The notes under the pieces were generated by a model. It did not search any database. It saw only the letters and a program-made list of their open reading frames with translations, and was not told the origin of the DNA. DNA of 64,000 nucleotides from JACCZR01 sp963844805. Lineage in GTDB: Bacteria > Actinomycetota > Thermoleophilia > Solirubrobacterales > Thermoleophilaceae. The position numbers were made by a program, and so were the translations under genes. How positions within the stretch are numbered: the stretch's first letter is position 1; each line of letters starts with the position of its first letter. Positions 38,393 to 46,494 of the stretch are shown in pieces. The stretch lies in the NCBI GenBank assembly GCA_963844805.1, contig CAWJPU010000009.1, positions 434,001 through 498,000 of the forward strand, written 5' to 3'.

Positions 38393-38784
38393 TAGCCCAG
38401 CGCGGGCGGGAAGCGCCCGAAGATCCACTCGGGCCCGGCGAGCTCGCGCGTGTGGGGGCGACCGCTGAGCGTGAGGTACTCGCCGGTCTTCATGCTGATG
38501 GGGAGGTTGCGCTCTATCGGGTAGTACTCGTTGTGCTGCTCGATCAGCGTGTTGACCTCGTCGAAGTCCCAGCCGGCGGCGAGGTCGCGCCAGCGGCGCT
38601 CGAAGCCCTCGGGGTCCCCCTCGCAGTCCTCGCGCAGCTGGTCGTAGTGGCGCTGGAGGCGGAGCGCGTGGCGGCGCAGCTCGGCGTCGATGTCGCGCAG
38701 CCGCTGCATGAAGCGCGGCATGACGGCGCCGCGGATGTAGTTCTCGACCGCGTCGGGGTTGACCACCGTGTGCCGTCGGCCCAT
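38392..38784 (-). CDS. Conserved hypothetical protein, 130 residues
   Basis: A soluble 130-residue protein rich in charged residues. The N-terminal half is helical (VENYIRGAVMPRFMQRLRDI, HALRLQRHYDQLREDCEGD). The C-terminal half contains NEYYPIERNLPISMKTGEY and ends GPEWIFGRFPPALG. I do not recognise a family. Start ATG 38784 lies 14 nt after the upstream reductase stop, and its stop overlaps the ltrA start, so it is part of that operon. Confidence 0.65.
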   Translation of the reverse strand: MGRRHTVVNPDAVENYIRGAVMPRFMQRLRDIDAELRRHALRLQRHYDQLREDCEGDPEGFERRWRDLAAGWDFDEVNTLIEQHNEYYPIERNLPISMKTGEYLTLSGRPHTRELAGPEWIFGRFPPALG

Positions 38785-38798
38785 CGCCCCGAGGGTAG

Positions 38799-39302
38799 TC
38801 AGCGCGGGGCCAGCGCCAGGACCGGGATCGTGCGCTCGGTCGCCCGCTGCTCGTATAGCCCGTACCCGGCGTACAGCCTCTTGGAGAGCTCGAGCAACCG
38901 GTCGCGCTCCTCGCCCTCGGCCTCCCGCGCCAGGTAGGGCAGCTTGACCCCTCTCGCGGCCAGCTCGACCTCCGGGTTGGCCCTGGCGTTGAGGTACCAG
39001 GCCGGGTGCTTGGCCCGCCCGAAACTGGACGCGGTGAGGATCACCTCGTCCCCGTGGGTGAAGTACACGAGCGGGACCGTGCGCCACGCGCCGCTCTTTC
39101 GCCCCCTGACGGTGAGCAGCACAAGCGGGAAGAAGGAGGTGGTGGCGAACCGGCCACGCGTGAGCTTGAGCAGCGCCGGATCGACGCGCGAGCCGACCTC
39201 GATGCCGAACCAGCGGCCCGCGCTGGTCATGGCCGCCTTGTGCATCAGCTTCCGGAAGCCCGACGGCTGCTCGGTGGGGTCGACGGGAGGGATGCCGGCC
39301 AC
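38799..39302 (-). CDS. Deazaflavin (F420)-dependent nitroreductase/quinone reductase-family protein
   Basis: A 167-residue split-barrel protein of the Ddn family. The core motif is FPLVLLTVRGRKSGAWRTVP, LVYFTHGDEVILTASSFGRA and KHPAWYLNARANPEVEL, which in Mycobacterium Ddn binds F420H2 and reduces quinones or nitro compounds. The start is taken at GTG 39302 (AGIPPVDPTEQPSGFRKL); the family N-terminal helix MHKAAMTSAGRWFG follows. It is the first gene of the minus-strand unit with the 130-residue protein and LtrA. F420 use is inferred from the family, not seen. Confidence 0.8.
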   Translation of the reverse strand: MAGIPPVDPTEQPSGFRKLMHKAAMTSAGRWFGIEVGSRVDPALLKLTRGRFATTSFFPLVLLTVRGRKSGAWRTVPLVYFTHGDEVILTASSFGRAKHPAWYLNARANPEVELAARGVKLPYLAREAEGEERDRLLELSKRLYAGYGLYEQRATERTIPVLALAPR

Positions 39303-39405
39303 GGTCGTGTTTGAAGATACCCGGGCCGATCGGCGGTGCTCCCTACCTCCCGGTAGGACAGGCGGCCGACCAACGCTCGGCCTGCGCTCCGGCGATACTG
39401 CGCAC

Positions 39406-39720
39406 GTGGCCACCGCCGAGGACGTGCGAGAGCTGGCCCTGGGCCTGTCCGGCACGATCGAGAAGCCGTCCTATGGGAGACCCGGCTTTCGCGTCAAGGA
39501 CCGCCTGTTCGCCCGCCTGCGCGAAGACCCCGACGCGCTGGTCGTGTGGACCGAGGAGAAGGAGGCGCTGCTGCTCTCCGACCCCGAGAAGTTCTTCACC
39601 ACCCCGCACTACGACGGCTACCCGATGGTGCTGGTGCGCCTGGAGGCGGTGGACCGCGAGGAGCTGGGCGAGCTCCTGGCCGACTCCTGGCGCCTGCGCG
39701 GCGGTACGGTGCCATCTTGA
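39406..39720 (+). CDS. MmcQ/YjbR-family protein
   Basis: A 104-residue protein of the MmcQ/YjbR (CyaY-like fold) family. It has VRELALGLSGTIEKPSYGRP, then FRVKDRLFARLREDPDALVV and the C-terminal HYDGYPMVLVRLEAVDREEL. Members are called DNA-binding from structure, but the role is not established. GTG 39406 start; the stop overlaps the next gene's ATG by one base. It leads an operon with a dehydrogenase-like protein and the second AlkZ-like glycosylase. Confidence 0.75.
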   Translation: MATAEDVRELALGLSGTIEKPSYGRPGFRVKDRLFARLREDPDALVVWTEEKEALLLSDPEKFFTTPHYDGYPMVLVRLEAVDREELGELLADSWRLRGGTVPS

Positions 39721-40950
39721 TGGCCGAGCCCGACTTCGACGTGGTGGTCTTCGGGGCCACCAGCGTGACCGGCCGCCGCGTCTGCTCCTACCTCGCCGAG
39801 CGCGGCGCCAACTGGGCCGGCGGGCGCGCGCGACGCGGGCAAGGCCAAGAGCGTGCTCGACGAGTGCGGCATCGCGGCGCCGGAGACGATCGTCGCCGAC
39901 GTGGGCGACGAGGCGTCGCTGCAGAGGATGGCCTCCCGCGCCCGCGTGGTGCTCAACCTCGTCGGTCCCTACACGCACTTCGGGCGGCCGGTGATCGCGG
40001 CGTGCGTGGCCGGCGGGGCGCACTACGTGGACCTCACCGGCGAGATCCCCTTCGTACGCCGCGTGATCGACGAGTTCGACACGCCCGCCGCGGAGGCCGG
40101 AGTGAAGATCGTGCAGGTGAGCGGCTTCGAGTCGCTGCCCGCGGACCTCGGCGTGCTGCTCGCGGCCGAGGCGGCCCACGAGCGCCACGGCGAGCCGCTC
40201 GTCGAGGCCTCCCTAGAGCTGGAGGTGAACGGCCTGCCCTGGCCGCCACGCCCCTCGGATCTGATGTCGGGCGGGACCCTGCAGAGCATGGCCGCGATCG
40301 CGGCGGGAGACGACCAGTACGACTTCAAGGACCCGGGGGTCCTGGTCACCGATCCCAGCGCCGCGGAGGCCGTGCGGCGCAAGAGCCCCATCTCGGTGCT
40401 CCCGCGCAGCGGCGCCACCGGCGCGCCGCTGGCGCCGATGCAGCCCGCCGCCTTCATCAACCCGGCGGTCATCCACCGCTCCACCGCCCTTCGAAACGAC
40501 CCGCCGCTGCGCTACCGCGAGGGCGTGCGCTTTCCCGGACCGGCGCCGCTCGCATGGGCGGGCGCGGGCGCCGTGTCCAGCACCCAGGTGGCCATCGCCG
40601 GCGTGGCCGCCGCGCCGCCGGCCGTTCGCAAGCGGCTCTCGGACGCCATGGCGGCGGTGTTCCCCTCGTCGGGCTTCGGCCCGGCGGCGGACCGCCTGGA
40701 GGGCTGGGACTGGGGGATGGTCGTGAACGGGCGAACGGGCGCGGGACACGAGACGGTCGTCGAGATCGACGGCGCCGGTCACCCCGGCTACCTGGCCACG
40801 GCCAAGATGCTCGGCGAGGCGGGGATGCTCCTGGCGGAGGCCGGGGCGACCCCGGACCGCACCGGGTCGCTGACCCCCGCGGCCGCCCTGGGCACGCAGC
40901 AGATCGACCGCTTCAAGCACGCGCGCCTGGGCTTCAGCCTGCTGCCCTGA
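39720..40950 (+). CDS. Saccharopine dehydrogenase-like/trans-acting enoyl reductase-family protein (frameshifted)
   Basis: An approximately 409-residue Rossmann-fold oxidoreductase. The N-terminal loop is VVVFGATSVTGRRVCSYL, followed by VVLNLVGPYTHFGRPVIAAC, YVDLTGEIPFVRRVI and SGFESLPADLGVLL, the pattern of the trans-acting enoyl reductase/saccharopine dehydrogenase-like family. Mycobacterial relatives act in cell-wall lipid synthesis; the function here is unknown. Within nt 39815-39831 one extra base breaks the frame before DAGKAKSVLDECG. It ends in a TGATG overlap with the AlkZ-like gene. Confidence 0.75.
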
Positions 40951-42047
40951 TGGCCACCGCGGCGCGGGTCCTCTCCCTCCGCGAGCTGGGCCGTGCGACC
41001 CTGGCGCGCCAGCTGCTGCTGGAGCGCCACGAGCTCTCCGCCTCCGACGCGGTGGGCCGGCTGGCCGGCATGCAGGCGCAGGAGCCCGGCCCGCCCTTCC
41101 TCGGGCTGTGGTCGCGGCTCGAGGCCTTCGAGGCGACCGAGCTCACCGAGGCGATCGAGACCCGCGACGTCGTGCGCGCGGCGCTCATGCGCGGCACGCT
41201 GCACCTGATGCCGGCGGCCGACTTCGCGCGCCTGCGCTCCGCGATCGCGCCCGCCGTAGGGGCGGGGATGCTGCGCGTGCTGGGCAAGCGTGCCGAGGGC
41301 ATCGACGTGGACGAGCTGGTGGCCGAGGGCCGCTCGCTGTTCGAGGAGTCCGACGCGTTGAGCGCCAAGGCGATGCGCGACACCCTGGCCGAGCGCCACC
41401 CGGAGGCCGACGTCCGCGCCCTGGCCGCGGTGGTACGCACCCAGCTGCCGCTCGTGCGGGTCCCCGACGGCGGGCGCTGGGGCTTCACCCCCAAGGCGCC
41501 CTTCACCGACGCCGAGCGCTGGGTGGGCAAGCCGCTGCGCAAGAGCGCCGACCGCAAGGAGCTGGTGCGCCGCTACCTGGCGGCGTTCGGCCCGGCCGGC
41601 GCCCGCGACGCCGAGGCCTGGAGCGGGGTGCCGCAACTGGCCGACGTGTTCGACTCGCTGCGAGGCGAGCTGATCGAGCTGCGCGACGAGAGCGGCCGCG
41701 AGCTGTTCGACCTGCCCGGCGCGCCGCGGCCCGGCGCGGAGGCCGAGGCTCCGGTCCGCCTTCTGCCGGAGTTCGACAACCTCCTACTGGCGTACGCGGA
41801 CCGCAGCCGGGTGATCGCCGACCGCCACCGCGAGAAGCTGACCTCCAAGAACCTGCGGGTGCGCGCCACGGTGCTGGTGGACGGGACCGTCGCGGCTTTC
41901 TGGCGCACGGAGAAGAAGGCGACGCTGGTGGTCGAGCCGCTGCGCAAGCTCACGGCCGGCGAGCGCCGGGACGTCGAAGCCGAGGCGGCCGAGTTGCTCG
42001 CGTTCGCCGAGCCGAAGGCCAAGAGCCCGAAGGTGGAGTTCGAGTGA
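40950..42047 (+). CDS. AlkZ/YcaQ-like DNA glycosylase (HTH_42 family), second paralogue
   Basis: A 365-residue HTH_42 protein, paralogous to the gene at 35109. The catalytic Gln-x-Gln appears as GMQAQ (residues 42 and 44), followed by FLGLWSRLEAFEATEL and RAALMRGTLHLMPAADF. Later blocks are ELVRRYLAAFGPAGARDAEA and RLLPEFDNLLLAYADRSRVI. The C-terminus has VLVDGTVAAFWRTEKKATLV. It should excise alkylated or crosslinked bases. It is coupled to the preceding dehydrogenase-like gene by ATG in TGATG. The two copies are clearly divergent in sequence, so they are an old duplication or separate acquisitions. Confidence 0.82.
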   Translation: MATAARVLSLRELGRATLARQLLLERHELSASDAVGRLAGMQAQEPGPPFLGLWSRLEAFEATELTEAIETRDVVRAALMRGTLHLMPAADFARLRSAIAPAVGAGMLRVLGKRAEGIDVDELVAEGRSLFEESDALSAKAMRDTLAERHPEADVRALAAVVRTQLPLVRVPDGGRWGFTPKAPFTDAERWVGKPLRKSADRKELVRRYLAAFGPAGARDAEAWSGVPQLADVFDSLRGELIELRDESGRELFDLPGAPRPGAEAEAPVRLLPEFDNLLLAYADRSRVIADRHREKLTSKNLRVRATVLVDGTVAAFWRTEKKATLVVEPLRKLTAGERRDVEAEAAELLAFAEPKAKSPKVEFE

Positions 42048-42109
42048 GCGCGCTGCTCGCCCTGATCGCCAGCCCGGAGGTCCTCGCCGAGGACGAGGAC
42101 GACGCGTAG
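42044..42109 (+). CDS. Possible 21-residue peptide
   Basis: A GTG at 42044 overlaps the glycosylase stop (GTGA) and opens a 21-codon frame with a hydrophobic start (SALLALIASPEV) and an acidic end (EDEDD). It stops 3 nt before the end of the convergent MBL gene. It could be a real short peptide or a decayed coding end. Confidence 0.3.
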   Translation: MSALLALIASPEVLAEDEDDA

Positions 42110-42112
42110 CGC

Positions 42113-42754
42113 TCAGCCGAGCCGGTCGAGGATCGTGTCTATCCGCTCCCGGGTCTGCTGGGGGGTGGTCTCCGAGTACCAGGCCTGCCCGCCGGTGGCC
42201 GCCCATGGCACCAGGACGTCGAAGTCCAGCTCCCGGATCAGCTTCAGGCTCTCGACGTACGAGGCCCGGTCGCTGGAGTCCAGCAGCCCGTCGACCCATT
42301 CGCCGTCGCTCAGGTAGACCGTGTCGCCGGTGAACAGGAACCGCTGCCGGCCGTTGTCCCACAGGTAGGCGGTCGCTCCGGGCGTGTGTCCCGGCGTGGG
42401 GATCACCTCCAGGTCCTCGTCGAGGAAGTGGCGGCGCGAGAAGCTCGCGCGCACCGGGAACCGCTCCTCGACGGAGGCACGGTCGGCCTGGTGCACGAAC
42501 ACCGGCCCGCGGAACCAGTCCGAGGCGAACATGGCCTCGTGCCAGTGGTTGAGGTACTGGCGCGCGATGCCCCCGAGCGCCTCGATCTCATCGGCGTCGG
42601 TCTCCAGGCTGCTCACGCTGTACACGAGCACGTTCCCCTGCGGGCGCTCCAGCAGGAAGGCGCGCACGTCGATCTCGGGCGCGAACGGGAGCGCCTCGGG
42701 TGTGGAGGCGTGCAGGCCCTCGAGCCCGGGCTCGGCCGCGGTGGGCGGGTTCAC
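42113..42754 (-). CDS. Metallo-beta-lactamase-fold hydrolase
   Basis: A 213-residue MBL-fold protein. The later motifs are clear: IPTPGHTPGATAYL (metal His), LFTGDTVYLSDGEW (metal Asp) and the C-terminal WAATGG region. The first motif is not the canonical HxHxDH: the matching place reads LNHWHEAMF, so metal binding may be altered. It is downstream of the DUF5519 gene with a GTGA overlap. Both should be expressed from the SoxR-type promoter at 43112-43142. The substrate is unknown; a detoxifying hydrolase is a reasonable guess. Confidence 0.7.
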   Translation of the reverse strand: MNPPTAAEPGLEGLHASTPEALPFAPEIDVRAFLLERPQGNVLVYSVSSLETDADEIEALGGIARQYLNHWHEAMFASDWFRGPVFVHQADRASVEERFPVRASFSRRHFLDEDLEVIPTPGHTPGATAYLWDNGRQRFLFTGDTVYLSDGEWVDGLLDSSDRASYVESLKLIRELDFDVLVPWAATGGQAWYSETTPQQTRERIDTILDRLG

Positions 42755-43104
42755 GACGCCACCTCGGCTTCCGGCACGCCGTGGCGATCCACCACGCGGT
42801 CGTAGTTGACGCGCATCAGGGCGATCACGTCCCGCACGTCGTCCTCGTCCTCGATCAGGCGCGCCCCGAACCCCGGACGCCCGGGGAAGACGGGGTGGTA
42901 GTCGATGCGGCCGGCGTCGAAGAGCTCCTGCCACACGGCCTTGGGGAAGCCGAAGTGCGCCGCGCGGTCGCCGTGCAGGTGGCCGATCTCCTTCCGTCCC
43001 ACCGTGAAGGCGAACTCGCCGCGCCGGCCGGGGCCGGCCTCGACCCCGGGCCACGAGGTGACTTCGTCTGTGATCTGCTGACTGGGAGTCGGATTCTCGC
43101 TCAT
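42751..43104 (-). CDS. DUF5519 luciferase-family-like protein, SoxR-controlled
   Basis: A 117-residue protein of the DUF5519 (luciferase-domain-like) family. It has TSWPGVEAGPGRRGEFAF, VGRKEIGHLHGDRAAHFGFP and DYHPVFPGRPGFGARLIED. Its activity is unknown. Start ATG 43104 lies 7 nt after the -10 hexamer TAGGTT (43117-43112), so the message is probably leaderless. First gene of a two-gene SoxR-type operon with the MBL-fold hydrolase. Confidence 0.7.
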   Translation of the reverse strand: MSENPTPSQQITDEVTSWPGVEAGPGRRGEFAFTVGRKEIGHLHGDRAAHFGFPKAVWQELFDAGRIDYHPVFPGRPGFGARLIEDEDDVRDVIALMRVNYDRVVDRHGVPEAEVAS

Positions 43105-43111
43105 GGAGAGC

Positions 43112-43142
43112 AACCTACAAGCTCAAGTGAACTTGAAGTCAA
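43112..43142 (-). promoter_or_regulatory. SoxR box in a 19-bp-spaced promoter
   Basis: The dyad GCTCAAGTGAACTTGAAG (43121-43138) is nearly the known SoxR site CCTCAAGTTAACTTGAGG. On the minus strand it lies between TTGACT (43142-43137) and TAGGTT (43117-43112) with a 19-nt spacer, the long spacing typical of SoxR/MerR-activated promoters. It reads into the DUF5519-MBL pair. Confidence 0.85.
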
Positions 43143-43168
43143 GGGCGAATCGTGATTTCCTCGGCGGG

Positions 43169-43612
43169 ATGTCCGAGCTGCTCACCATCGGCGAGGTCTC
43201 GCGACGCAGCGGCGTCGCGGCGTCGGCGCTGCGCTTCTACGAGGAGCGCGAGCTGATCCGCTCCGAGCGGGCGGGCTCCGGCCACCGGCGCTACCCCCGC
43301 CCGGTTCTGCGCCGCATCGCCTTCATCGTGTTCGCGCAGCGCGTCGGCCTGTCGCTCGAGGAGATCGGCGACGAGCTGGCCAAGCTGCCGCCCGACCGTG
43401 CGCCCACCCGCAGCGACTGGTCGCGGCTGTCCAAGGGTTGGAGCGGGCGGATCGACGAGCGGATCGAGGAGCTCGAGCGGCTGAAGGCGGGCCTGACCGA
43501 GTGCATCGGCTGCGGATGCCTGTCGCTGGACCGCTGCCGCATGGCCAATCCCGGCGACCGCGCGGGCGCGCGCGGGCCGGGCCCGCGCTACTGGATCGGC
43601 GACGCGCCGTGA
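43169..43612 (+). CDS. soxR: SoxR redox-sensing MerR-family regulator
   Basis: A 147-residue SoxR. The MerR helix-turn-helix reads LLTIGEVSRRSGVAASALRF then YEERELI and GHRRYPRPVLRRIAFIVFAQ. The [2Fe-2S] ligand set is intact: CIGCGCLSLDRC with spacing C-x2-C-x-C-x5-C. Oxidation of this cluster by redox-cycling compounds turns on target promoters. Start is ATG 43169. It is divergent from a promoter with a SoxR box and is coupled to the SDR gene downstream (GTGA), which may also belong to the response. In actinobacteria SoxR typically answers redox-active antibiotics. Confidence 0.9.
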   Translation: MSELLTIGEVSRRSGVAASALRFYEERELIRSERAGSGHRRYPRPVLRRIAFIVFAQRVGLSLEEIGDELAKLPPDRAPTRSDWSRLSKGWSGRIDERIEELERLKAGLTECIGCGCLSLDRCRMANPGDRAGARGPGPRYWIGDAP

Positions 43613-44493
43613 GCCTGGAGGGGCGGGTGGCCGTGGTCGCCGGCGCGACCCGCGGCGCGGGGCGGGGGATAGCCGCTGCGCTGGGCGAAACGGGGGCGAC
43701 CGTGATCTGCACCGGCCGCACCAGCCGCGACAACCCGCTGCCCTCTGACTACGACCGCCCGGAGACCATCGAGGAGACCGCCGAGCTGGTGAGCGAGCTG
43801 GGCGGAGAGGGCGTTCCGCTGGCCGTCGACCACCTCGACTCCGAGCAGGTCCGGGTACTGGCCGACCGGGTGCGCCGCGACTACGGGCGCATCCACGTGC
43901 TGGTCAACGACATCTGGGGCGGCGAGGTGCTCAAGGGCGGCCCGGCGGACTGGAACACGCCCATCTGGGAGCACGACCTGGACGCGGGCCTGCGAATCCT
44001 GCGGCTCGCGGTGGAGACCCACCTGATCACCTCGCACCACCTGCTCCCGCTGCTGGTCGCCGAGCCGGGCGGCCTGCTCGTCGAGGTGACCGACGGGACG
44101 ACGGACTTCAACGCCTCCTCCTACCGGATCTCCGTGTTCTACGACCTGGCCAAGGTCGCGGTGAACCGGCTCGCGTTCTCCCAGGGCCACGAGCTCGCCC
44201 CGCACGAGGGCACGGCGGTGGCGATCACGCCGGGCTTCCTGCGCTCGGAGATGATGCTCGACCTGTTCGGCGTGACCGAGGAGAACTGGCGCGACGCGCT
44301 GGAGCAGGGAGCGCCGCCCCACTTCGCCTCGTCGGAGTCACCCCGCTACGTGGGGCGCGCCGTCGCTGCCCTGGCCGCCGACCCGGGCCGCGAGCGCTGG
44401 AACCAGCGGTCGGTGACCGCCGCTCAGCTCGCGGCCGAGTACGGGTTCACCGACGAAGACGGCTCGCAGCCCGACGGCTGGGCCGGCCTCTAG
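43609..44493 (+). CDS. Short-chain dehydrogenase/reductase
   Basis: A 294-residue SDR. The NAD(P) loop is AGATRGAGRGIAAALG and the Tyr-x3-Lys catalytic pair is YDLAK in SVFYDLAKVAVNRLAFSQG. VNDIWGGEVLKG replaces the usual NNAG, as in the SDR subgroup containing human DHRS1. The long C-terminus carries FLRSEMMLDLFGVTEENW. Reduction of quinones or carbonyls is possible. It is co-translated with soxR. It shares a CTAG stop with the convergent gene. Confidence 0.85.
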   Translation: MSLEGRVAVVAGATRGAGRGIAAALGETGATVICTGRTSRDNPLPSDYDRPETIEETAELVSELGGEGVPLAVDHLDSEQVRVLADRVRRDYGRIHVLVNDIWGGEVLKGGPADWNTPIWEHDLDAGLRILRLAVETHLITSHHLLPLLVAEPGGLLVEVTDGTTDFNASSYRISVFYDLAKVAVNRLAFSQGHELAPHEGTAVAITPGFLRSEMMLDLFGVTEENWRDALEQGAPPHFASSESPRYVGRAVAALAADPGRERWNQRSVTAAQLAAEYGFTDEDGSQPDGWAGL

Positions 44494-45131
44494 GCCACCG
44501 GCGCTCTCTCCAGCGTTGCCTGCGCGTCCTCGAGCATGATCGCCCGCAGGCGGTCGCGCTTGCCCACCTTGAACGAGATCAGCACGCCGCCCACCGAGAG
44601 CAGGATCCAGACCGGGAAGAACAGCACCTGGGCGACGAGGGCGGCGACGACCGCCGGCATCACCGCCACCGCCACGATGAGGAACCAGAAGAAGGGCCGG
44701 ATGCTGTAGCGCCGCGCCCGCCGCCGCTGCGCTTCGGTAGGCGTCCAGGGCTCCAGCGGAGGCGGCTCCCCGACCGGGACGACGCCCTTCTCGCGCACCT
44801 CGGCGAAGAGCGCCCACACCCGCTCCGCGGTGCCGTCGTCGTAGGCGTGGAACTCGAGCCGCTCACCCGAGTCCAGCGTGAGCACGAAGTCCCGGTTCGC
44901 CCCCTCGGCCCCGACGATCTCGCCGAGCGGTATGGCCCGCGGCTCCATTGCCCCTCCGACCATCAGCCGTGCGCTCGTGAGGACGAACCAGCCGACCAGG
45001 CCGTCGCATTTCGCTCGGATCGCGGTCTCGACGAGCTCGTTCGGGCCGAGAAGGGTCGCCAAGCGACGCAGGTCGCGAAGCTCGTTGCCCCAGCTGAGCG
45101 CTCCCAAGTCGCGCCGGCCAACCGACACCAT
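44490..45131 (-). CDS. Membrane protein with N-terminal bacterial PH-like domain
   Basis: A 213-residue protein. Residues about 20-115 look like a YokE-type bacterial PH domain (WFVLTSARLMVGG, IPLGEIVGAEGANRDFVLTL, LEFHAYDDGTAERVWALF). Two membrane helices follow (about 150-195), split by a short hairpin. The C-terminus is cytosolic and basic. Function unknown. Start ATG 45131 is chosen as the first in-frame ATG before the PH-like domain. It is divergent from the TDO-like gene. Confidence 0.6.
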   Translation of the reverse strand: MVSVGRRDLGALSWGNELRDLRRLATLLGPNELVETAIRAKCDGLVGWFVLTSARLMVGGAMEPRAIPLGEIVGAEGANRDFVLTLDSGERLEFHAYDDGTAERVWALFAEVREKGVVPVGEPPPLEPWTPTEAQRRRARRYSIRPFFWFLIVAVAVMPAVVAALVAQVLFFPVWILLSVGGVLISFKVGKRDRLRAIMLEDAQATLERAPVA

Positions 45132-45239
45132 GCTCGCCTCCCGCGGGTCCACGGGCGCCCACCGTAAGCGCGAAGGGTGAGGAAATCCACCCCTGGGGTG
45201 CCTGGTCGACCCGGGCGCTCTCACCGACGCTGCTTCAAC

Positions 45240-46472
45240 GTGAACGCAGCGCTCGAAACCGCACTGACCGAGCTCGCCGCCTGGCGCCGGTCGCCCGATC
45301 CGGCGGCGTTCCCCTTCGACGCGGTGGTCGCCGCGTACCGCGACGTCGGCAAGCACTTCGTCGCGCCTGAGCTGCTCGAAGAGCTGGACCGCGTCCGTGC
45401 CCTGGTCCCCGCCGGATGCCCGGCCCACCGCCAGCTCTCGCGCTTCCTCGCGACCGCGCTCGACAAGTTCGACGGCCGCTACGACAACCCGAGCTACCTC
45501 GCGCTCGAGCAGATCGGCCTTCCCGGCGCCGACGGCTGCCCCGACCCCGGTCACGCGGCCCGAACGCGCGACCGCCTCACCGCCCTGCTGATGGCCGACG
45601 TCATGCGCCACGAGCTCGCCTGGCGCCCGGAGGACCGCGTCACCGCGAAGCGTTGCCGCCACGCGCTGCGCACCGCGCTGCCCGCGCTCGCCCGCCTGGG
45701 CATAGCCGTGGAGGCCGACCCCGACGACCCTCTCGCCACCGCCGAGCGCGTGCAGCGCGCGGTGTTCGCCGACGCGACGCCGGAGGAGCGGCGCCGGCTG
45801 CAGCTCACCGCCCTACCGGTGTCGCTGGTCCACGACGAGTACATGTTCCTCCGCGCGCTGCAGTCCTACGAGACGACCTTCGCGCTGATCGGCGTCCAGC
45901 TCACCGCGGCGATCGCCGCGCTCACCCGGGGCGACGGCGAGGGCGCGGCGGCGATGCTCGCCTCCGCCGAGGCGGTCCTGGCCGAGTCGTCGGCGTTCTG
46001 GTCGCTGACCGCCACGATGCGCACCGAGGCTTTCCTGACCTTCCGCGAGTTCACCGACGGCGCGAGCGCCATCCAGTCGCGCAGCTACAAGCGGGTGGAG
46101 AGCCTCTGCCGCCGCCCCGACGCCGACCGGCTCGATTCGCCGGCCTATGCCTCGGTGCCCGAGGTGCGCGACCGGGTTATCGCGGGCCAGCCGAACATCG
46201 ACGCGGCACTGGACCAAGCGATCGAGGCCGGGCTGCTCACCCCCGAAGGCCACACTGCGGTGTCGGCAGCGATGGCGAGCTTCGAGGCCGCGATCCTCAA
46301 GTGGCGCAAGACCCACCACAGCATCGCCGTGCGAATGCTCGGCGAGCGCCGGGGAACGGGTGGAAGCGCCGGCACGGCGTACCTGGACTCGGTGCGGGAG
46401 ATCCCCCTGTTTGCCGGGAGCTGTCCCTTCGGCCACGACCGGCCCGAGCGCAAGCAACCCACGCTCGCCTGA
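45240..46472 (+). CDS. Divergent tryptophan 2,3-dioxygenase-family hemoprotein
   Basis: A 410-residue all-helical protein of the tryptophan 2,3-dioxygenase (TDO) superfamily. The C-terminal signature is strong: KWRKTHHSIAVRMLGERR, which carries the expected heme-ligand His, then GTGGSAGTAYL. Also seen are SLVHDEYMFLRALQSYETTF and AFWSLTATMRTEAFLTFREF. The N-terminal part is unlike true TDO; the distal His region may be DVGKHFVAPELL (His 39). Classic TDO is about 280 residues, so this is longer and probably has another indole-type substrate or function. GTG 45240 is preferred; an in-frame start at 45177 adds a basic extension. No kynurenine-pathway neighbours. Confidence 0.7.
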   Translation: MNAALETALTELAAWRRSPDPAAFPFDAVVAAYRDVGKHFVAPELLEELDRVRALVPAGCPAHRQLSRFLATALDKFDGRYDNPSYLALEQIGLPGADGCPDPGHAARTRDRLTALLMADVMRHELAWRPEDRVTAKRCRHALRTALPALARLGIAVEADPDDPLATAERVQRAVFADATPEERRRLQLTALPVSLVHDEYMFLRALQSYETTFALIGVQLTAAIAALTRGDGEGAAAMLASAEAVLAESSAFWSLTATMRTEAFLTFREFTDGASAIQSRSYKRVESLCRRPDADRLDSPAYASVPEVRDRVIAGQPNIDAALDQAIEAGLLTPEGHTAVSAAMASFEAAILKWRKTHHSIAVRMLGERRGTGGSAGTAYLDSVREIPLFAGSCPFGHDRPERKQPTLA

Positions 46473-46494
46473 CCAGGCGGGATACTCCCGCGCG

